Part shown: piece by piece, positions 17,506 to 25,425 of the stretch | How positions within the stretch are numbered: position 1 is the first letter of the stretch | Layout: the number at the start of each line of letters is the position of its first letter | NCBI RefSeq assembly: GCF_021390395.1 | Contig: NZ_JAJUWT010000013.1 | Span: forward strand, 124,001 to 188,000 | DNA length: 64,000 nt | Source: Saccharothrix sp. S26 | GTDB lineage: Bacteria > Actinomycetota > Actinomycetes > Mycobacteriales > Pseudonocardiaceae | Direction of reading: 5' to 3' | The notes under the pieces: model-generated | Database searches by the model: none | What the model was told of the DNA's origin: nothing | The model's input: only the letters and a program-made list of their open reading frames with translations | Program-made: the position numbers and the translations under genes

Positions 17506-18821
17506 ACCGCGCCGTCGTGCCGGTGGTCTGCTTCGCGGCCTTCGTCACCGCGCTGGACAACAGCGTCCTGATGGTGGCGCTGCCGACCATCGGCCACGAC
17601 CTCCGCCTGTCCACCCGCGACCTGCAGTGGGCCGTGATCGGCTACATGCTGGTGTTCGCGAGCCTGATGGTGGCGGCGGGCGCGGTGGGGGACCGGTTCG
17701 GGCACCGGCGGGTGCTGGTGGTCGGGCTGCTCGGCTTCGCCGCCGCGTCGCTGGGCTGCGGCACGGCGCACGACGGCTGGGAGTTGGCGTTGTGGCGGGC
17801 CGCCCAGGGCGCGGCCGCGGCGGCGATCGTGCCGGCCGGGCCCGCCTTGCTGCGGACCACCCTCGACGCGGCACGACGCCGGACCGCGATGGCGGCGTGG
17901 ACGGCCGCGTTGGCGGCGGCGCTCGCGGTCGGGCCCGCGTTGGGCGGGCTGCTCAGCGAGGCGGCGCACTGGCGGTGGATCTTCCTCGGCAACGTCCCGC
18001 TGTGCGTGGTGGCGGCCGTGCTCGCCGCCGCGGGCCTGCCCGCACGCCGGATCACCTGGCCGGCACCGGTGCCGATCCGCTCCACGGCGGCGTTGACGGC
18101 GGCCGTCTTCACGGTCACCGCGACCGTGCTCAGCGTCGGCGGCGACGGGCCGGTGGGTGCGCTGGTCGCGTTGTCGGGCGCGGCGTGCGTGCTGTTCGGG
18201 TCGGTGGAGCGGTCGTCGGAGCGCCCGTTGTTCCCGCGGGGGTTGGCACGGTCGGTGTTCGTCGTCGGCACGGTCGCGCAGGCGTTGTGGGGGCTGGCGG
18301 TCAGCGGTGTGCTGTTCGTGCTGCCGCTGCACCTGCACCGCGCCGAGGGCTTCACCCCGCTGGGCACCGGCCTGTTCTTCGTGCCCGCCGCCTTGGCGGT
18401 GATCGCGGGCACGCCGGTCGTGCCCGCCCTGGTCGACCGGCTCGGCCCGTGGCGCACGGCGGCGTGCGGGCTCGGCGCGGTGACGGCCGGGTTGGCCGCG
18501 ATGCCGTTGGCGAACCCGCCGGTGCTGCTCGCGTGCCTGTTGGTGGTCGGTTTCGGCTCCGCGTTGACCACCCCGCTCACCACCGCGGCGCTGGACGCGG
18601 CCGACGCCCGGTCGGCCGGGGTCGCCTCGGCCACCGTCACCGCGAGCCGTGAGCTGGCCGGCGCGTTCGGCGTCGCGGTCATCGGCCTGGCGTTCGGCGC
18701 CGCGGGCCACGTCGCCGCGCTGGTCGTCGCCGCCTGCGTCGGCGCGGTGGCCCTCGGCGTCACCCTCGCGCTCGGCCTGCGCCCGGCGAACCACTTGTCG
18801 CGTTCCGGCGACGCTCGGTAG
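17502..18821 (+). CDS. MFS drug/lipid exporter (DHA2-like)
   Basis: A 439-residue transporter with about 12-14 hydrophobic segments. The early motif DNSVLMVALPTIGHDL and GDRFGHRRV (motif A) are typical of the DHA2 drug:H+ antiporter group; WRWIFLGNVP is another family hallmark. GTG 17502 overlaps the stop of the acyltransferase gene as GTGA, so the long upstream reading frame is not used. It is probably the exporter of the lipid made by the FAAL/PKS pair or of an intermediate to be processed by the secreted acyltransferase (inference). The next gene starts 22 bp after its stop. Confidence 0.87.
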   Translation: MNRAVVPVVCFAAFVTALDNSVLMVALPTIGHDLRLSTRDLQWAVIGYMLVFASLMVAAGAVGDRFGHRRVLVVGLLGFAAASLGCGTAHDGWELALWRAAQGAAAAAIVPAGPALLRTTLDAARRRTAMAAWTAALAAALAVGPALGGLLSEAAHWRWIFLGNVPLCVVAAVLAAAGLPARRITWPAPVPIRSTAALTAAVFTVTATVLSVGGDGPVGALVALSGAACVLFGSVERSSERPLFPRGLARSVFVVGTVAQALWGLAVSGVLFVLPLHLHRAEGFTPLGTGLFFVPAALAVIAGTPVVPALVDRLGPWRTAACGLGAVTAGLAAMPLANPPVLLACLLVVGFGSALTTPLTTAALDAADARSAGVASATVTASRELAGAFGVAVIGLAFGAAGHVAALVVAACVGAVALGVTLALGLRPANHLSRSGDAR

Positions 18822-18843
18822 TCGCCGGTGCGAGGATCGGTCC

Positions 18844-21222
18844 ATGGGGACCACCGCGCTGGTGCTGCCGCTCGCCGACCCCGACGCCGACCTGGCGACC
18901 GTCGGCGGGAAGGGCGCGTCGCTGGCCAGGCTCGCCGCCGCGGGCCTGCCCGTGCCGGACGGCTTCCACCTGACCACGCACGCCTACCGCCGCTTCGCCG
19001 CGGGGCTCGAAGCGGAGATCGACCTCGGCGACGAGGCCGCGATCGTCGCCGCCTTCGAACGCCACGCCATGCCGGAGGACGTCGCCGACGCCATCCGCGC
19101 GGTCCTTCCGCCCGGCCCGGTCGCGGTGCGGTCGTCCGCGACCGCCGAGGACCTGCCGGACCTGTCGTTCGCGGGCCAGCACGACACGTTCCTCGACGTG
19201 TCCGGGGACGACGTGCTCGCCGCGGTCAAGCGCTGCTGGGCCTCGCTGTGGACGGCACGCGCCACCGCCTACCGCGCCCGGCACGGCATCACCGACGTGG
19301 CGATCGCGGTGGTGGTGCAGCAGATGGTGCCCGCCGAGGCCGCCGGGGTGCTGTTCACCGCGAACCCGGTCACCGGCGACCGCACGGAGACCGTGGTCAA
19401 CGCCGCTCCCGGCTTGGGGGAGGCCCTCGTCGGCGGGTCCGTCACCCCCGACGAGTACGTGGTGGGCGCCGACGGCCGGGTGCGCCGGACCGGCTCGCTG
19501 CTGCCCGACGCACGGGTGCGGGAGCTGGCCGCGTTGGGCGCGCGGATCCAGGAGCTGCACGGCGTGCCGGTGGACGTCGAGTGGGCCGTGGCGGGCGATC
19601 GGGTCGCCGTGCTGCAAGCCCGGCCGATCACCGCGCTGACCGAGGTCTGGAACGACTCACTGCGCGGCGACTACCTGTGGACGTGCGCGAACCTGCGCGA
19701 GGCCGTGCCGAGCGTGATGACGCCCGCGACCTGGTCGTTCGCCCGGGCGCTCGCCCAGCCGCCGATTGCCGGGCACCCGACGTCGGGCAACATCGGCGGC
19801 CGGTTCTACCTCGACCTCAGCGCCGCGCTGGCCGTCGGCCAGGCGCTCGGCCTGACGCGCGGCGGGTTCATGCAGCGGGCGGTCGAGCTGTACTTCGGCC
19901 GCATCCCCGCCGGCGTGGAGGTGCCACCGCTGCCGCTGTCCCGCTGGGCCGTGCTGCGCGCGGCGATCGGCGCGGCCCTGCCGTTCCTGCGGCAGGGCCG
20001 CGAGTTCCGGGCGAAGATCGACGGCCTGCTGGCCTCCGCGCCCGCCCGGGCCGAACGCCTGCACGCCGCCTTCCGCGCCGCCGCCACGCCCGCCGAGCTG
20101 CTGGCGCTGTGGGAGTCCGATGTGGACGAGGTGCTGCACGTGGACGCGAAGGTGTTCGACTCCGGCGCGCGCACCGGCTCCATGTCGTCGGTCAAGCTGC
20201 GCCGCAAGCTGGTGGTGCTGGTGGGGGAGGACGACACGACCGCGTTGTTGACCGGCGCGCACGGCGCGGCGGGGGAGTTGGAGAGCCTGGGCCCGGTGCT
20301 CGGCCTGGCCCGGCTCCGGCGCGGCGAGATCACCCGCGAGGAGTACGCGCGGCAGTACGGGCACCGGTTCGCCGACGAGTTCGAGGTGTCCGCGCCGCGC
20401 CCCGCCGAGGACCCGGGGTGGCCCCGGTGCGACGACATCGGCATCGATCCCGAGGAGCTGCTGGCCAGGCAGGCCGCCGTGCGTGACGCGGCGTGGGGGC
20501 GGTTGCGGGCCGCGCACCCCGGCAAGGTCGCGCGCCTGCGCCGCCGGGTCGACCGGCTCACCGCGCTGGCCCGGGAACGGGAACGGGCGCGGTCGGAGTT
20601 CGCCCGGACGTTCGCCGTGCTGCGGGCGTTCCTGGTGCGGGCGGGCGAGGTCACCGGGCACGGCGACGCGGTGTTCTTCCTGCCGATCGAGGAGACGCTG
20701 CGCGTCCTGGCGGGCGACGAGACGCCGTTGGCGGCGGTGCCCGCGCGCCGGGCCGCCTACGACCGCTACCGCGCGCTGCCGCCGTACCCGACGGTGATCC
20801 GCGGCCGGTTCGACCCCGAGGCGTGGGCCGCCGACCCGAACCGCCGGGTGGACGTCCACGACGCCTGCGCCGCGCCCCTCGGCGACGACGTGTCCGGCTT
20901 CCCCGGTGCGGCGGGCGTGGTGGAGGGCGTGGCGCGGGTGATCCGCGACGTCGCCGACGGCGCGGACCTGGAGCAGGGCGAGATCCTGGTGACCACGGTG
21001 ACGAACATCGGCTGGACGCCGCTGTTCCCCCGCGCCGCCGCCGTGGTCACCGACGTCGGCGCGCCGCTGTCGCACGCCGCCATCGTCGCCCGCGAGCTGG
21101 GCATCCCGGCCGTCGTCGGCTGCGGCAACGCCACCACCCGCATCACCACCGGCGACCGCCTCCGGGTGGACGGCGGCCGCGGCACCGTGACCGTGCTCGG
21201 TGCCGATGCGCCGTCCGGGTAA
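18844..21222 (+). CDS. PEP-synthase/rifampin-phosphotransferase-like enzyme
   Basis: A 792-residue three-domain protein with the layout of pyruvate phosphate dikinases and rifampin phosphotransferases. It has an ATP-grasp part (~1-310: GGKGASLARL, VAVRSSATAEDLPDLSFAGQHDTFLD, LFTANPVTG, VDVEWA), a long alpha-helical middle (~320-690) and a C-terminal phospho-His domain with GAPLSHAAIVARELGIPAV, His744 being the likely carrier. It lacks the C-terminal PEP/pyruvate TIM barrel of true PEP synthase. Such enzymes use ATP to phosphorylate a bound small molecule, releasing AMP and Pi. Because it ends an apparent FAAL-acyltransferase-MFS operon, it may phosphorylate or inactivate the cluster's own product, or confer resistance to an unrelated drug such as rifampin. 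ATG 18844 was chosen; a GCGAGGA lies upstream. Confidence 0.82.
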   Translation: MGTTALVLPLADPDADLATVGGKGASLARLAAAGLPVPDGFHLTTHAYRRFAAGLEAEIDLGDEAAIVAAFERHAMPEDVADAIRAVLPPGPVAVRSSATAEDLPDLSFAGQHDTFLDVSGDDVLAAVKRCWASLWTARATAYRARHGITDVAIAVVVQQMVPAEAAGVLFTANPVTGDRTETVVNAAPGLGEALVGGSVTPDEYVVGADGRVRRTGSLLPDARVRELAALGARIQELHGVPVDVEWAVAGDRVAVLQARPITALTEVWNDSLRGDYLWTCANLREAVPSVMTPATWSFARALAQPPIAGHPTSGNIGGRFYLDLSAALAVGQALGLTRGGFMQRAVELYFGRIPAGVEVPPLPLSRWAVLRAAIGAALPFLRQGREFRAKIDGLLASAPARAERLHAAFRAAATPAELLALWESDVDEVLHVDAKVFDSGARTGSMSSVKLRRKLVVLVGEDDTTALLTGAHGAAGELESLGPVLGLARLRRGEITREEYARQYGHRFADEFEVSAPRPAEDPGWPRCDDIGIDPEELLARQAAVRDAAWGRLRAAHPGKVARLRRRVDRLTALARERERARSEFARTFAVLRAFLVRAGEVTGHGDAVFFLPIEETLRVLAGDETPLAAVPARRAAYDRYRALPPYPTVIRGRFDPEAWAADPNRRVDVHDACAAPLGDDVSGFPGAAGVVEGVARVIRDVADGADLEQGEILVTTVTNIGWTPLFPRAAAVVTDVGAPLSHAAIVARELGIPAVVGCGNATTRITTGDRLRVDGGRGTVTVLGADAPSG

Positions 21223-21308
21223 GAAGCTCGTGAAGATCCCGAGAACGGCAGGTGGTCCTGCTATCGGTGGACCGGGAGGGATCCGCCGCCGGTGAGGGGA
21301 ACGCGGTA

Positions 21309-24080
21309 GTGGGGGAGTTGTTGGTGCTGGGCCCGGTCCGGGCGCGGGCCGGCGCTCGGCTGGTCGAGGTCGGGCACGCCCGGCAGCAGTGCGTCCTGGT
21401 GGCGCTCGCGGTCGACGCGAACCAGGTCGTCGGCGCTGACCGACTGCTGGACCGGGCCTGGGGCGAACGCGTACCGGCGAAGGGCCGCGCGACCCTGTAC
21501 GCCTACCTGTCCCGGCTGCGCCGAGTGCTGTCCGAGCTGCCGGACGTGACCATCGTGCGCCGCTCGGGCGGCTGGGTACTCGAGGTCGACCCGGACGCGG
21601 TGGACCTGCACCGGTTCCACCGCCTGCTCTCCCACGCCCCGAGCACGCCCGACCCGGCGGCGGGGTCGGCCGCGGTGGAGCAGGCGCTGGCGCTGTGGCG
21701 CGGGGAGCCGTTCACCGGGCTGGACACGCCCTGGATCAACGCCGTCCGGGAGTCGTTGGAGCAGCGCCGCCGGGGCGCCGAGCTGGACCACACCGACCTG
21801 GCGCTGCGGGCCGGCCGGCACGCCGACGTGCTGCCCGTCCTCGCTGCCCGCGCCCGCGAGCACGTCCTCGACGAACGGGTCGCCGCGCAGTACCTCCTGG
21901 CGCTGTACCGCAGCGGCCGCCAGGCCGATGCCCTGGCGCACTACCACGTGGTGCGGGCACGGCTGGCCGAGGAGCTGGGCGCCGATCCCGGTGCCGAGCT
22001 GCGAGCGCTGCACGAGGCCATCCTCACCGCCGACGTCGCGCTCACCGTGACCGAGCCCGCGCGGGTCGTCCCGCGCCCGGTGCCCCGGCAACTGCCCGCC
22101 GCGCCGTCGCACTTCACCGGCCGCGCGAGCGAACTGGCCACGCTGACCACCACCGCCGGCGACGCCACGACCGCGGTCATCGCCGGCCCGGGTGGCATCG
22201 GCAAGACCTGGCTGGCGTTGCACTGGGCGCACCGCAACGCCCACCGCTTCCCGGACGGGCAGCTGTTCGTCGACCTGCGCGGGTTCAGCCCGGACGGGCC
22301 GCCGCTGGACCCGGCGGTGGCCGTGCGCGGGTTCCTCGACGCGCTCGGCGTCGAGCCCGGTCGCGTCCCGGTCGACGCGCACGCCCAGGCCGCCCTGTTC
22401 CGCAGCCTGGTCGCGGAGAAGCGGGTGCTGCTGGTGCTGGACAACGCCGCCGACACCGCCCAGGTCGTCCCCGTGCTGCCCGGCACGGCCTCCTGCGCCG
22501 TGCTGGTCACCAGCCGCAACCGCCTGCCCGGCCTGGTCACCGGCCACGGCGCGCGCCTGCTGGCCCTGCCCGTCCTCGACCACGCCGAGGCACGCCGCCT
22601 GCTCACCGCCCGGCTCGGCCCCGCGAGGGTCGACGCCGAACCCGTCGCGGTGGCCGACCTGGTGCGCTCGTGCGGCGGGTTCCCGTTGGCGTTGAGCATC
22701 ATCGCGGGCCGCGCCGACACCCACCCGCACCTGCCCCTCGCCGCCCTCGCGGCCGAGCTGCGCGACAGCGGACTGGACGCGCTCGACGACGGCGACCCGG
22801 TCGCGAGCCTGCCCGCCGTGCTCTCCTGGTCCCATCGCGCCCTCACCGCCGACCAGGCCACCGCGTTCGCGCTGCTGAGCACCGCACCCGGGCCCGACAT
22901 CGGCCTCCCCGCCGCGGCCTGCCTCCTCGACCTGCCCCCGAACGACACCCGGACCGCGCTGCGAGCGCTCGAACAGGCGTCGTTGATCATCCAGGACGCC
23001 CCCGGCCGCCACCGGATGCACGACCTGGTCCGCACCTGGGCCACCACCGTCGCGGCCCTCCTGCCCGAAGAAGTGCGGCAGGCCGCACTGCGGCGGGTGC
23101 TCGACTTCTACGTCCACACCGCTCACGCCGCCGACCGCCTGCTGTACCGGCACCGCCTGCCCGTCCGGCTCGACCCGCCGGCGCCGGGCGTCCGACCCCA
23201 GCCGCTGCCGGACGTGCCCGCCGCGTTGGCCTGGTTCGACACCGAGCACCCCAACCTGCTCGCCGCCCAGGACACCGCCGGCGAACATCACCACGCGGTG
23301 TGGCAGATCGCCTGGGCGTTGAGCACCTTCCACACCCGGAGGGGACGCCGGCGCGACGAACTGGCCGCGTGGCAGGCGGCGCTGGACGCCGCCGCTCACG
23401 TGAGCGACCCCACCGCCCACACCGTCATCCACCGACACCTGGGCGGCGCGTACGCCGACCTGGGCCGCCACGCGGAAGCCACCGAGCACCTGCACCGGGC
23501 GCTGGCCTTGGCCGAACGCCACCACGACCTCCTGCACGAGGGCCACATCCGCTACTACCTCGCGTGGGCGTCGGAGCGGAGCGGTGACTACCGGCAGGCC
23601 CTGGAGCACTCCCGACGGGTACTGGACCTCGTGGCCGGGCACGACAACCCGGTGTGGGAGGCCGACGTGCTCAACCAGGTTGGCTGGCACGCGGCCCGGG
23701 TCGGCGACCACGACACCGCCCGCACCCACTGCCGGGCCGCCCTCGCCCTGCACCGACGCCACCACAACGCCATCGGCGAAGCGCACGCGCTGGGCAACCT
23801 GGGCTACGTCGACCACCTGGCCGGAGAGCACGACCAGGCGCTCGACCGCTACCGACAGGCCCTCGCCCTCTACTGCCGCGCCGGTGACGCCTACCACGAG
23901 GCCACGGCCCGCGACCTCATCGCTCAGGCGTGCGCGGCCCTCGGCCGGCACGAGGAGGCGCGTGTGGCCTGGCGCGAGGCGCGGCAGCTCTACCGTGAAC
24001 AAGGACGCCACGACGACGCCGAACGCGTCCGGCATCAGCTCGACGAGCTGGGCACGTCGTCCGCGCTCGTGATCGGCTGA
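21309..24080 (+). CDS. SARP-type transcriptional activator with NB-ARC and TPR domains (AfsR-like)
   Basis: A 923-residue regulator. The N-terminal OmpR-like winged helix (~1-95, LLVLGPVRARAG ... RLRRVL) and bacterial transcriptional activation domain (~100-245, VDLHRFHRLL ... EELGADPGAELRALHEAIL) are followed by an NB-ARC ATPase. Walker A is GPGGIGKTW near residue 295, Walker B RVLLVLDNAAD, then a TSRNRL motif. Tetratricopeptide repeats follow (~670-915, e.g. HRHLGGAYADLGRHAEATEH, LGNLGYVDHLAGEHDQALD). GTG 21309 after GAGGGGA fits the family's usual N-terminus; an in-frame start at 21252 is possible. SARPs of this size usually switch on nearby secondary-metabolite genes, so control of the FAAL/PKS locus 90 bp upstream is the natural guess. 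Confidence 0.9.
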   Translation: MGELLVLGPVRARAGARLVEVGHARQQCVLVALAVDANQVVGADRLLDRAWGERVPAKGRATLYAYLSRLRRVLSELPDVTIVRRSGGWVLEVDPDAVDLHRFHRLLSHAPSTPDPAAGSAAVEQALALWRGEPFTGLDTPWINAVRESLEQRRRGAELDHTDLALRAGRHADVLPVLAARAREHVLDERVAAQYLLALYRSGRQADALAHYHVVRARLAEELGADPGAELRALHEAILTADVALTVTEPARVVPRPVPRQLPAAPSHFTGRASELATLTTTAGDATTAVIAGPGGIGKTWLALHWAHRNAHRFPDGQLFVDLRGFSPDGPPLDPAVAVRGFLDALGVEPGRVPVDAHAQAALFRSLVAEKRVLLVLDNAADTAQVVPVLPGTASCAVLVTSRNRLPGLVTGHGARLLALPVLDHAEARRLLTARLGPARVDAEPVAVADLVRSCGGFPLALSIIAGRADTHPHLPLAALAAELRDSGLDALDDGDPVASLPAVLSWSHRALTADQATAFALLSTAPGPDIGLPAAACLLDLPPNDTRTALRALEQASLIIQDAPGRHRMHDLVRTWATTVAALLPEEVRQAALRRVLDFYVHTAHAADRLLYRHRLPVRLDPPAPGVRPQPLPDVPAALAWFDTEHPNLLAAQDTAGEHHHAVWQIAWALSTFHTRRGRRRDELAAWQAALDAAAHVSDPTAHTVIHRHLGGAYADLGRHAEATEHLHRALALAERHHDLLHEGHIRYYLAWASERSGDYRQALEHSRRVLDLVAGHDNPVWEADVLNQVGWHAARVGDHDTARTHCRAALALHRRHHNAIGEAHALGNLGYVDHLAGEHDQALDRYRQALALYCRAGDAYHEATARDLIAQACAALGRHEEARVAWREARQLYREQGRHDDAERVRHQLDELGTSSALVIG

Positions 24081-24164
24081 TCAGCCCCGGCCGCCTTCGT
24101 TCGAGTGACCGTTGCGGCAGGCGGAGTATTCCATTGAGGTGACGGAATCGTTACAGTCAGTGTC

Positions 24165-24178
24165 TGGGAACGCTCCCA
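24165..24178. promoter_or_regulatory. CebR-like cellobiose/cellulose-utilisation operator
   Basis: TGGGAACGCTCCCA differs at one base from the CebR palindrome TGGGAGCGCTCCCA known upstream of cellulolytic genes in Streptomyces and relatives. It lies 23 bp before the start of a CBM2 protein, a placement that suits repression relieved by cello-oligosaccharides. Confidence 0.75.
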
Positions 24179-24201
24179 GAAACGACAACGAAGGGGTTGT
24201 T

Positions 24202-25374
24202 GTGCGAAATCTGCTGGCGGCGGTGGCCGCTGTGGTGTCGATAGCCGGTTTGGTGGTGATCGGCGGGACCAGCACCGCGGGTGCGGCTCCCGTCTGCGCC
24301 GTGGACTACAAGCTCAACCAGTGGGCCACCGGGTTCACCGCCAACGTGACCGTGACCAACCAGTCCGCTCCGGTCACCTCGTGGAAGCTCACCTGGACGT
24401 TCGCCGGGAACCAGTCGGTCAGCTCCGGCTGGAGCGCCGACGTGAAGCAGTCCGGCGCCGTGGTGACGGCGTCCAACATGCCGTGGAACGGGTCGCTGGG
24501 CACGGGCGCGAGCGCCCAATTCGGCTTCCAGGCCACCTACAGCGGCACGAACGCGGTGCCGACCGACTTCGCGTTCAACGGCGTCTCGTGCAGCGGTGAC
24601 GGCCCGACGACCACGTCCACGTGGCCGACCGACACGTTCACCACCACGACCACGACGACCACGTCCACGACGACGACCACGTCCACCGTGCCGGTCGGCT
24701 GCGGCACGGCGGCGGTGTGCGACGACTTCGAGCAGCAGACCGGGGCCACCCCGACCGGCCGCTGGACCGTCGGCGCGGCCAACTGCACGGGCCAGGGCTC
24801 GGTCGCCATCGACAGCTCGGTCGCGCACAGCGGCCGCAAGTCGGTGCGGGTCAACGGCGCGTCCGGCTACTGCAACCACATCTTCTTCGGCACGCCGCTC
24901 ACCGGCACCGGCACCGTCCACGGCCGGTTCTACGTCCGCCACACCACGGCGCTCCCGCAGCAGCACGTGACGTTCATGGCGATGAAGGACTCCGCCGACG
25001 GCGGCAAGGACCTGCGGATGGGCGGCCAGAGCTCGGCGTTGCAGTGGAACCGCGAGTCCGACGACGCGACCCTGCCGGAGCAGAGCCCGACGGGCGTGTC
25101 CAAGAGCAAGCCGCTGCCCACCGGCCAGTGGAACTGCGTGCAGTTCACCGTCGACCCGGCGGGCCGGCTCTCCACCTCGCTGAACGGCTCGGTGGTCGAG
25201 GGCCTGGTCGCCGACGGCGTGTCCACGCCCGACATCGACTCGCAGTGGCTGCGCAAGACCAACTGGCGGCCCGCCGTCACCGACCTGCGGTTGGGCTGGG
25301 AGAGCTACGGCGACGGCGCGAACACCCTCTGGTACGACGACGTGGCGATCGGCTCCTCGCCCATCGCCTGCTGA
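24202..25374 (+). CDS. Secreted cellulose-binding protein: CBM2 plus Cip1-like domain
   Basis: A 390-residue exported protein: signal peptide (cleavage near GAAPV); a family 2 carbohydrate-binding module (~34-135, CAVDYKLNQWATGFTANVTV, WTFAGNQSVSSGW, MPWNGSLGTGASAQFGF, the two edge Cys and surface Trp residues typical of cellulose-binding CBM2); a Thr/Ser linker (~138-168); and a ~220-residue beta-jelly-roll-like C-terminal domain (CDDFEQQTG ... HSGRKSVRVNG ... RFYVRHTTALPQQHVTF ... LWYDDVAIG). The C-terminal part resembles Cip1, a cellulose-induced fungal protein with bacterial homologues; this is a recollection-based assignment. GTG 24202 follows GAAGGGG. Control by a CebR-type repressor is indicated by the adjacent operator. 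It is probably an accessory protein in plant cell-wall degradation. Confidence 0.82.
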   Translation: MRNLLAAVAAVVSIAGLVVIGGTSTAGAAPVCAVDYKLNQWATGFTANVTVTNQSAPVTSWKLTWTFAGNQSVSSGWSADVKQSGAVVTASNMPWNGSLGTGASAQFGFQATYSGTNAVPTDFAFNGVSCSGDGPTTTSTWPTDTFTTTTTTTTSTTTTTSTVPVGCGTAAVCDDFEQQTGATPTGRWTVGAANCTGQGSVAIDSSVAHSGRKSVRVNGASGYCNHIFFGTPLTGTGTVHGRFYVRHTTALPQQHVTFMAMKDSADGGKDLRMGGQSSALQWNRESDDATLPEQSPTGVSKSKPLPTGQWNCVQFTVDPAGRLSTSLNGSVVEGLVADGVSTPDIDSQWLRKTNWRPAVTDLRLGWESYGDGANTLWYDDVAIGSSPIAC

Positions 25375-25381
25375 GGTGAGG

Positions 25382-25420
25382 CCCGTGGGGGAGGGCCGGT
25401 GACCGGACCTCCCCCACGGG
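25382..25420. terminator. Bidirectional hairpin between convergent genes
   Basis: Perfect 13-bp stem CCCGTGGGGGAGG (25382-25394) / CCTCCCCCACGGG (25408-25420), 13-nt loop, between the Cip1-like gene and the convergent subtilase gene. Confidence 0.75.
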
Positions 25421-25425
25421 TCGGC

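Noticed and set aside
18844..21222. Genuine phosphoenolpyruvate synthase
   Set aside because: The C-terminal PEP-binding barrel is absent; the domain order ends with the phospho-His domain as in rifampin phosphotransferases.
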